Assembly (NCBI GenBank): GCA_002425935.1
Contig: DINE01000026.1
Span: 1-32,773 of the forward strand
Source of the DNA: Bacteroidales bacterium UBA5548
Lineage (GTDB): Bacteria; Bacteroidota; Bacteroidia; Bacteroidales; UBA932
Length of the DNA: 32,773 nt
Reading direction: 5' to 3'
Under the pieces are notes generated by a model. It saw only the letters and a list, made by a program, of their open reading frames with translations. It was not told the origin of the DNA and made no database searches. Within the stretch, counting starts at the first letter, position 1. The number at the start of each line of letters is the position of its first letter. Below are positions 22,954 to 29,042 of the stretch, piece after piece. Both the position numbers and the translations under genes were made by a program.

Positions 22954-25341
22954 ATGAGAAAAAAGAAATTCCCTATTTACGGGGCGTTAGTGCTATGCAC
23001 AGCCCTTTTATTTCAAACAAATTCAGCATCGGCACAAGCGGCCTCGCAGCTCAATCAAACTAGTTCTGACACCACAAAGGTTATCTACTCCAGCCTGGAT
23101 GAGATTATTCTTTCTGCCTCCTTTATAAGGGAGCGACAGAGTCCGCTGAGGTTAAGTACAGTTGACAGAAGTGCTATTGAAAAGAGAGGCATGGGTCAGA
23201 CCTACCCTGAATTGATTAAAAACATTCCCGGAATATATGCTACAAGCGAATCGGGCAGTTACGGTGATGCAAAAATTAACATCAGAGGATTCAAACAAGA
23301 GAACATCTCAGTTCTGCTTAACGGAATTCCAATCTCTGGTCTTGTTACAGGAAACATGTTCTGGAACAATTGGCTGGGACTTACCGATGCCACACACTCA
23401 ATTCAGGTACAAAAGGGCATAGGAGCGTCTATGCTCTCAGACAACTCGGTGGGAGGAACAATCAACATAATCACAAAAACCACCCAGAGGGAGCCGGCAG
23501 CATCAGCAGGATACTATGTTACCGATTACGGGCAGATGAAGGCCTTTGCTGCATTTAACAGCGGTGAACTTAAAGGTGGTTGGACCCTCTCTGCTATGGC
23601 CTCATATGCCTGGGGCAAAAGTTATGCTCAGGCAACCGATGTCAACTCATGGGCATATATGTTCAATGCCGGAAAGAGAATCAACAGCCGCCATTCGCTA
23701 CTCTTTACAGCATTGGGATCACCTGAAAGACACCAGCAGCGCTCGGCAAGACTTTCAGCAGCAGAGGTGGAGGCTTACGGCAGGGAGTACAATAAAAACT
23801 GGGGTTATCTTAACGGCAAAGCCACCAATCTGAGTGAAAATTTTTATCACAAACCATATCTCACACTACACCATTTTTACAATAACGGATTGGATATAGA
23901 GATTTCAAATGCCGTATATCTCTCTGTTGGACACGGAGGTGGAAGGTGGTCGGAATCTAAAGGGAGAAGAATTCTGGATTACCGCAAAGATGGTCTTATA
24001 GACTGGGATGCAGTAGTTGCTGAAAACATCTCTGTATCACAGTCAAACAATAATTTTTCACCCGAAGGCTCTGCGCGGAACATTTTAAGCGACTACCTTG
24101 CCGGCCATACTCAAACAGGAGTAAAGAGCAATATCAGCTACAAAATCTCGTCTGACCTCACACTAAGCAGCGGATTTCATTATCAGCACTACTCAACCTG
24201 GGAGAAAGAGGTAATTACCAATCTTTTAGGAGGCAAATACTGGTATGAAGATTATGCCAACAATTCACTCGCAGGGGTTGCAGGAAGAGACCCCATTAAA
24301 GTTGTGGGAGACTTTGTGAGAACAGACAACGGAAAAGTCATTAACCACCTTACATTATACTCTATGCTCAACTATAAAACAGCGGCCTGGGATATAAGAG
24401 CCGGAGTATCGGCAATGGGTAGTACAAATCAGAGGTGGGACAGATACAATTACACATCAGAGCCAAAGAGTGGCGTTGCAACAGCTGCCGGTTACAGCAT
24501 AAAGGGAGGGGTTCTCAGGAAAATTACACCTGCCATATCAACCTATCTGAATGCCGCCATATACAGCAGGGTTCCCTATAACGATCTCTTCTTTGCAGCC
24601 GGAAACAACAATATAACCGACAATGTAAAAAATGAGAAAAACCTTCTGACAGAAGCGGGATTCAGATACCTGTTCCAAAGAGGTTCCGTAGAAGTGACCG
24701 GTTATTATGCCAGATGGAAAAACAAAAGCATAATGTCAAATCCTTACAAGCAACCCGACAACACAAATCTAAGATACCTTATAAGAGGGTTGGATGCTGT
24801 TCACTTTGGAACAGAAATTGAAGCAACTTTCAGACCGTCAAGAATTTTACAACTAGATGCCTTTGCCTCCTTTGGAAACTGGAGATGGAAGAACGATGTC
24901 TCTGCAAACATTTATGACGACTACTCCGGCCTGGTTAAAGATGTGATAAATGTCTACAGCGACGGGCTGCCTGTGGGAGATTCTCCTCAGACCCAGCTGG
25001 CGCTTACCGCATCAGTAAAAGTGTATAAAGGGCTAGAAATAAGTGCAGACTGGAGATTCAATGCAAGAATGTATGCAGACTTTGACCCTAAGGAGAGACA
25101 AAACCCGAATGACAGAGCCCCGTCTTACAGAATTCCTGACTATCATCTGTTTAATCTGGGGGCATCTTGGAACTTTACAGCCTTCAGACATAAAACCTCT
25201 GTAAATATGAATCTTAATAACATCTTTGATCAGCTTTACATAGAGAGAGGAAGAGACGGATTTGACCACTCTGCAGCTTCGTTCAGAGGATTTTGGGGTT
25301 TTGGCAGAAATATTAGCGCCGGAATAAGATTTGAATTTTAA
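22954..25341 (+). CDS. TonB-dependent outer-membrane receptor under FMN riboswitch control
   Basis: This 795-residue receptor has a signal peptide (about 1-28, ending SASAQ), a short linker with a possible TonB box (DEIILSA), a plug domain (about 60-170, with YPELIKNIPGIYATSESGSYGDAKINIRGFKQ-type sequence, VLLNGIPISG and GGTINIITKTT) and a barrel ending in GIRFEF. It lacks the carboxypeptidase-like N-domain and SusD partner of the SusC proteins, so it resembles classical vitamin/siderophore receptors. The FMN riboswitch directly in front argues that the cargo is riboflavin, FMN or a related flavin, with expression shut off when FMN is plentiful. This is inference from regulation; no residue shows the ligand. 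An iron chelate or unrelated cargo under flavin control is the alternative. The ATG start is fixed by the adjacent AGGAG. Confidence 0.93.
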   Translation: MRKKKFPIYGALVLCTALLFQTNSASAQAASQLNQTSSDTTKVIYSSLDEIILSASFIRERQSPLRLSTVDRSAIEKRGMGQTYPELIKNIPGIYATSESGSYGDAKINIRGFKQENISVLLNGIPISGLVTGNMFWNNWLGLTDATHSIQVQKGIGASMLSDNSVGGTINIITKTTQREPAASAGYYVTDYGQMKAFAAFNSGELKGGWTLSAMASYAWGKSYAQATDVNSWAYMFNAGKRINSRHSLLFTALGSPERHQQRSARLSAAEVEAYGREYNKNWGYLNGKATNLSENFYHKPYLTLHHFYNNGLDIEISNAVYLSVGHGGGRWSESKGRRILDYRKDGLIDWDAVVAENISVSQSNNNFSPEGSARNILSDYLAGHTQTGVKSNISYKISSDLTLSSGFHYQHYSTWEKEVITNLLGGKYWYEDYANNSLAGVAGRDPIKVVGDFVRTDNGKVINHLTLYSMLNYKTAAWDIRAGVSAMGSTNQRWDRYNYTSEPKSGVATAAGYSIKGGVLRKITPAISTYLNAAIYSRVPYNDLFFAAGNNNITDNVKNEKNLLTEAGFRYLFQRGSVEVTGYYARWKNKSIMSNPYKQPDNTNLRYLIRGLDAVHFGTEIEATFRPSRILQLDAFASFGNWRWKNDVSANIYDDYSGLVKDVINVYSDGLPVGDSPQTQLALTASVKVYKGLEISADWRFNARMYADFDPKERQNPNDRAPSYRIPDYHLFNLGASWNFTAFRHKTSVNMNLNNIFDQLYIERGRDGFDHSAASFRGFWGFGRNISAGIRFEF

Positions 25342-26714
25342 TTTAGGGGGTATATCGAGGCAAGAATTGCCGAGGTGGCCCCCAAATTTTTTTCCACATA
25401 CTCTTTAGATATCTCTCCCCTGCTTTTACGCAGTACAGGCTGATTCAAAACCTGAATCATCTGGCGGGAAAACGATTCCAGAGAATCAACAGATGAAGCA
25501 CCACCTAGTGAGATAAGATCTTTTGCCTCTTTGAATTTATGGAATTTTGGGCCGAAAATCACCGGAATACCGTATGAGGCTGCCTCAAGAATATTGTGAA
25601 TTCCGGTCCCGAAACCGCCACCAATGTAAGCGACTGAACCATACCTGTAGGCAACAGACAAAATTCCGATAGTGTCAATTATAAAGATATCAGCCTCTTT
25701 CAAAATATTTTGAAGAGGTTTTCGGCCGGCAAAAGAGGGCTTATCCGCCGGCAATACACTGTCTGTCATGCAGTTTTCCGAAGGATTATCCTCCGACTTA
25801 AAATTTTTAGTCTCGCTGAACCGAACTATTTTAAACCCACTGAAAAGATTAGTAATCTTGTTAATGTGAGATTCGTCAACCTCATGAGGAGCAATTACCA
25901 GTTTAAAAGGAAGGCCACTCTCAGCAGATAAGCCGGATTCACGGGATTTTAGGAAGCCCGCAAGAATCTCCTCGTCGGCAGGCCATGTACTTCCGGCAAC
26001 CATGCACAAAGAATCTTGAGAAAAAAGAGCAAGCGGATCAATCTTAACCGAAGTTCCGGTAACCTCTTTAACCCTGTCGAAACGAGTGTCACCACAAACA
26101 GTTACATTTTCAATACCAATGCCCTTTAGCAACGATTCCGAATGGGAATCCTGAACAAAAAGATGTTCGAAATATTTTAAAACACCTCTGAAATATCCTC
26201 CCCACCACTTGAAAAAGTGCTGATCTTCCCTGAAAATTGCCGAGATAAGATAGACAGGCACTCCCCTCTTCTTAAGCTCTCCCAGATAGTTTCGCCAGAA
26301 CTCATACTTCACAAAAATCACCTTTGCAGGATTTACAAGTTCAATAAATTTTGTGGCATTACCCTTTGTATCCATAGGCAGATAAAAGACGGCATCAGCA
26401 AAAGAGTAATTTTTTCTGAGCTCAAACCCACTGGGTGAGAAGAAGGTAAGAACTACCGGAGCGTCAGGATAGAGATTTTTATGTTTTTCAATTACAGGTC
26501 TGGCCTGTTCGAATTCACCAACAGAGGCACAATGAAACCAGACAACGTCCTTTAAACAGCCTCTCTCAGCAGCAATTTTAGCCATCTCAGACTCAACTCT
26601 CTTTAAAAGGCCTCTCCTCCCACGATAAAAAAGTGCAGCTTTGCGGGAGAAAAATCCGGCAATCAGCGAGGCAAAAAGGTAAAGGTATAGCGAAGTATGG
26701 TACAGAATAGTCAA
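25338..26714 (-). CDS. waaA: 3-deoxy-D-manno-octulosonic acid (Kdo) transferase
   Basis: WaaA transfers Kdo from CMP-Kdo to the lipid A precursor at the inner membrane. The 458-residue protein has an N-terminal membrane anchor (about 5-22), then HCASVGE (61-67) with the catalytic glutamate at 67, followed by KVIFVKYEFWRNYL, CGDTRFDRV, MVAGSTWPADEE and the donor-site run AYIGGGFGTGIHNILEAASYGIPVIFGP. An insert of about 35 residues rich in serine, lysine and aspartate (SETKNFKSEDNPSEN region) makes it slightly longer than usual. No ATG lies at the proper start. TTG at 26714 gives the expected membrane anchor and is preferred. Its 3' end overlaps the TonB-receptor gene by 4 nt, tail to tail. Confidence 0.95.
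   Translation of the reverse strand: MTILYHTSLYLYLFASLIAGFFSRKAALFYRGRRGLLKRVESEMAKIAAERGCLKDVVWFHCASVGEFEQARPVIEKHKNLYPDAPVVLTFFSPSGFELRKNYSFADAVFYLPMDTKGNATKFIELVNPAKVIFVKYEFWRNYLGELKKRGVPVYLISAIFREDQHFFKWWGGYFRGVLKYFEHLFVQDSHSESLLKGIGIENVTVCGDTRFDRVKEVTGTSVKIDPLALFSQDSLCMVAGSTWPADEEILAGFLKSRESGLSAESGLPFKLVIAPHEVDESHINKITNLFSGFKIVRFSETKNFKSEDNPSENCMTDSVLPADKPSFAGRKPLQNILKEADIFIIDTIGILSVAYRYGSVAYIGGGFGTGIHNILEAASYGIPVIFGPKFHKFKEAKDLISLGGASSVDSLESFSRQMIQVLNQPVLRKSRGEISKEYVEKNLGATSAILASIYPLN
25340..25393 (+). terminator. Terminator of the TonB-receptor gene, inside the waaA 3' end
   Basis: AATTT-A-GGGGG (25340-25350) can pair with CCCCCAAATT (25379-25388), enclosing a second perfect hairpin GGCAA-GAA-TTGCC (25359-25371). 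T residues continue to 25393. It begins at the receptor's own stop codon. Because it lies in the last codons of the convergent waaA gene, the sequence serves both as coding region and terminator. Confidence 0.6.
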
Positions 26715-26722
26715 ATCATTCG

Positions 26723-26730
26723 TAAATTTG
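26723..26730 (+). promoter_or_regulatory. Candidate -7 box for the MlaE/MlaF operon
   Basis: TAAATTTG matches TAnnTTTG exactly and lies 20 nt before the permease start codon. The upstream -33 position is not a clear TTTG. It faces the opposite-strand box at 26734-26741 with only 3 nt between them. Confidence 0.5.
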
Positions 26731-26733
26731 CCA

Positions 26734-26741
26734 CAAAATTA
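26734..26741 (-). promoter_or_regulatory. Candidate -7 box for waaA
   Basis: On the minus strand this reads TAATTTTG, an exact TAnnTTTG match, about 20 nt before the TTG start of waaA. No good -33 box is visible upstream, where the mlaE coding region begins. It supports the TTG start, since the predicted transcript begins near 26727. Confidence 0.5.
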
Positions 26742-26750
26742 GTCAAATAA

Positions 26751-27494
26751 ATGAAAAAGTCCCTTGAACTGATTGGTCAGTATTTTATTCTGATGAAGGC
26801 GGTGTTTACCACACCCGATAAAAAGAGGATCTTTTGGAAACAGTTCTTCATTGATGCCGAGAAACTTGTTCTTAACTCAATTCCGATTGTTGCTGTAATA
26901 TCGGTGTTTATCGGCGCCGTGCTTGTAATCCAGACAGCCTACAATATTGAGAATCCGCTGATTCCAAAGATGTATGTAGGTTACATGACAAGAGAGAGCC
27001 TTGTACTCGAATTCTGCTCCACAATGATTGCTCTGATTCTTGCCGGCAAGGTGGGATCAAATATTTCGTCTGAAATTGGCAGTATGCGAATAAGTGAGCA
27101 GATAGACGCTATGGAGATGATGGGGATAAATTCTGCAAACTACCTTATTTTACCCAAAATAGCAGCAGCAACCATTCTAAACCCGCTTCTTATGCTTATG
27201 AGCTTTATACTTGGTCTCTTTGGTGGAGCAATGATTATACTCTTTACCGAGATAATTACAATGAGTCAGTACACAGAGGGGTTACAGTACGCATTCCGTT
27301 TCTACTACTTTGTCTACAGCATGGTAAAGATGGCAACATTCAGCTTTTTGATAACAAGTATATCGTCATTCTACGGGTATTACGCATCAGACGGCTCACT
27401 TGGAGTCGGGCGCTCCAGCACCAAAGCAATTGTTGTAAGCAGCGTTTCAATTCTGGTTGCAAATCTTGTTATAACACAACTAATGCTAAACTAA
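26751..27494 (+). CDS. mlaE: MlaE-family lipid ABC transporter permease
   Basis: This 247-residue integral membrane protein belongs to the MlaE permease family, which moves phospholipids between inner and outer membranes. An N-terminal amphipathic helix is followed by about five hydrophobic segments. Conserved sequence includes GAVLVIQTAYNIE, TRESLVLEFCSTMIALILAGKVGSNISSEIGSMRISEQIDAMEMMG (the most recognisable family signature) and a terminal VSSVSILVANLVITQLML. The ATPase gene follows 18 nt downstream. No MCE-domain (MlaD) protein is encoded beside it, so the periplasmic carrier must lie elsewhere. The symbol is by family homology, and direction of transport is not predictable. Confidence 0.92.
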   Translation: MKKSLELIGQYFILMKAVFTTPDKKRIFWKQFFIDAEKLVLNSIPIVAVISVFIGAVLVIQTAYNIENPLIPKMYVGYMTRESLVLEFCSTMIALILAGKVGSNISSEIGSMRISEQIDAMEMMGINSANYLILPKIAAATILNPLLMLMSFILGLFGGAMIILFTEIITMSQYTEGLQYAFRFYYFVYSMVKMATFSFLITSISSFYGYYASDGSLGVGRSSTKAIVVSSVSILVANLVITQLMLN

Positions 27495-27512
27495 CAGAAA
27501 CAACACCGTAAA

Positions 27513-28268
27513 ATGATAAGAGTAAGCAATCTGAATAAATATTTTGGCGAAAAACAGGTGTTGAAAAACATCTCAATAACCTACAAACCCGGGCAATGCT
27601 CTCTGATAATAGGGGCAAGCGGATCGGGAAAAACCGTGTTCCTAAAATCTCTTGTAGGCCTTCTTAAACCCGACTCAGGGGAGATCTGGTATGACAAAAT
27701 CCAGTTTAACGCCTTAAGTTTTATTGAACAAAGAAGTATTCGCAAAGAGATCGGAATGCTCTTTCAGGGGAGCGCCCTGTTTGATTTTGCAACCGTAGAG
27801 GAGAACGTCAGATTTCCCATGGACTTCTTCACAAACTGGACAGATAAAGAGAAACTCGACAGGGTCAACTTCTGTCTTGAAAGGGTAAATCTGAAAAATG
27901 TAAACAAACTTTACCCCAACGAGCTTAGCGGAGGAATGCAAAAGAGAGTCGGTATAGCCCGTGCAATCGCGCTCAACCCCAAGTACCTCTTTTGCGACGA
28001 ACCCAACTCAGGGCTTGATCCTCACACATCAATACTCATTGACCAGCTTATCTCTGAAATAACCAGAGAGTACAATATTACAACCGTAGTCAACACTCAC
28101 GACATGAATTCGGTAATGGAGATTGGCGATACAGTGGGCTTTATTCACCAGGGTAATCTGCTCTGGGAAGGGAATAAAGAGAACGTCCTTACATCGGAGT
28201 GCCGTGAGTTGAACGACTTTGTATTTGCCTCCAGAATGGCCAAAAAAATGAAAGAGATGATGGGTTAA
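27513..28268 (+). CDS. mlaF: MlaF-type ABC transporter ATPase
   Basis: This 251-residue cytoplasmic ATPase powers the adjacent MlaE-type permease. All catalytic motifs are intact: Walker A GASGSGKT (34-41), Q-loop Q85 in GMLFQGSALFD, signature LSGGMQ (138-143), Walker B YLFCDEP (158-164), D-loop SGLDP and the switch histidine H196 in VVNTHD. The 'GSALFDFATVEENV' run after the Q-loop is characteristic of the Mla/Ttg2 ATPases rather than of general importers. The stop codon lies in the loop of a terminator hairpin shared with the convergent PPIase gene. Confidence 0.92.
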   Translation: MIRVSNLNKYFGEKQVLKNISITYKPGQCSLIIGASGSGKTVFLKSLVGLLKPDSGEIWYDKIQFNALSFIEQRSIRKEIGMLFQGSALFDFATVEENVRFPMDFFTNWTDKEKLDRVNFCLERVNLKNVNKLYPNELSGGMQKRVGIARAIALNPKYLFCDEPNSGLDPHTSILIDQLISEITREYNITTVVNTHDMNSVMEIGDTVGFIHQGNLLWEGNKENVLTSECRELNDFVFASRMAKKMKEMMG

Positions 28269-28281
28269 CCATCACCTCTTT
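28251..28281. terminator. Bidirectional terminator between mlaF and the PPIase gene
   Basis: AAAGAG-A-TGATGG (28251-28263) pairs with CCATCA-C-CTCTTT (28269-28281), giving 12 bp with one A-C mismatch and a GTTAA loop that holds the mlaF stop codon. On the plus strand four T residues close the structure. On the minus strand the stem leads into CATTTTTTT, giving a better T tract for the PPIase transcript. Confidence 0.65.
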
Positions 28282-28304
28282 TCACATAAATTCTTCTTTA
28301 AACC

Positions 28305-28970
28305 TTACTGAACAACAGGCTTTACTGCCATAATGATTATATCGTTAAGAGGAAGATCTCTTTGGTTTGTAGGAGTAGCCGCAATAGCGTCAATCACCTC
28401 GAAACCCGAAATAGTCTCACCAAACACCGAGTATGCGCCGTCAAGCTGTGCACAGGTTGCAGGATCCTCTACGATGTAAAACTGAGATCCCGAAGACTCT
28501 TTAGCAGGATTGGCCGCATCACCTCTTCTGGCTGCTGCTATGGCACCTTTTTTGTGTGTAAACTGCGGAAGGATCTCTGCCGGAACTGTGTATCCCGGGC
28601 CACCTGTTCCAAAGCTCGCCACATTGGCCATGTCTTTTGAAAGAGGATCACCGGTCTGAATCATAAAGCCCTTGATTACCCTGTGGAAACGGATTCCGTT
28701 AAAGAAACCCTCCGAAGCAAGAGCAACGAAATTATCCCTGTGTTTAGGGGTCTCTTTATAAAGTTTAATTCTGATGGTACCGACATTTGTAACAATATCA
28801 AATACCGGCTCTTCCGGCAAATCAGCCGGGTTAAAAAGTAAGTTTGTCTGCATAGCTGTAGTATCTTCCTGTTTTGCAGGCTCCTCCTGTTGAACATCTC
28901 CGGTTTTGCTTTTGCAGGAGAAAACAACTAAAGGAATGATTAACAATAGTTTTAAAAAATTGACCTTCAT
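28305..28970 (-). CDS. Cyclophilin-type peptidyl-prolyl isomerase lipoprotein
   Basis: This 221-residue lipoprotein catalyses cis-trans isomerisation of prolyl bonds during folding of envelope proteins. The signal peptide ends in the lipobox VFSC with Cys19. A linker rich in glutamate, glutamine and threonine (20-50) leads to a complete cyclophilin domain (about 55-220). FHRVIKGFMIQTGD (95-108) holds the active-site arginine, and GSQFYI (161-166) and a later VFGETISGFEVID complete the site. There is an insertion around AARRGDAANPAKESS, common in bacterial cyclophilins. A good promoter lies upstream on the minus strand, overlapping the start of the divergent patatin gene. Confidence 0.94.
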   Translation of the reverse strand: MKVNFLKLLLIIPLVVFSCKSKTGDVQQEEPAKQEDTTAMQTNLLFNPADLPEEPVFDIVTNVGTIRIKLYKETPKHRDNFVALASEGFFNGIRFHRVIKGFMIQTGDPLSKDMANVASFGTGGPGYTVPAEILPQFTHKKGAIAAARRGDAANPAKESSGSQFYIVEDPATCAQLDGAYSVFGETISGFEVIDAIAATPTNQRDLPLNDIIIMAVKPVVQ

Positions 28971-28992
28971 ATACTAAATTATTTATTTTGTA

Positions 28993-29000
28993 TACCTTTG
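28993..29000 (+). promoter_or_regulatory. Candidate -7 box for the patatin-flippase operon
   Basis: TACCTTTG matches TAnnTTTG. Transcription would start near 29007, downstream of the frame's first possible start (TTG, 28988) but upstream of ATG 29036. This box therefore favours ATG 29036 as the real start. No clear -33 TTTG is present. Confidence 0.5.
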
Positions 29001-29010
29001 TAATGCTTCA

Positions 29011-29042
29011 CAAAATTACCTCAATTGCCACTATTATGCAAA
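29011..29042 (-). promoter_or_regulatory. Promoter of the PPIase gene
   Basis: On the minus strand TTTG (29042-29039) is followed after 20 nt by TAATTTTG (29018-29011), a full Bacteroidetes consensus. Transcription should begin near 29004, about 34 nt before the PPIase ATG. The promoter lies in the 5' end of the divergent patatin gene and faces that gene's own -7 box. Confidence 0.7.

Noticed and set aside
22821..23063. An 80-codon frame across the FMN aptamer and the start of the TonB receptor
   Set aside because: It runs through the riboswitch, whose base pairing explains the sequence, and has no ribosome site of its own.
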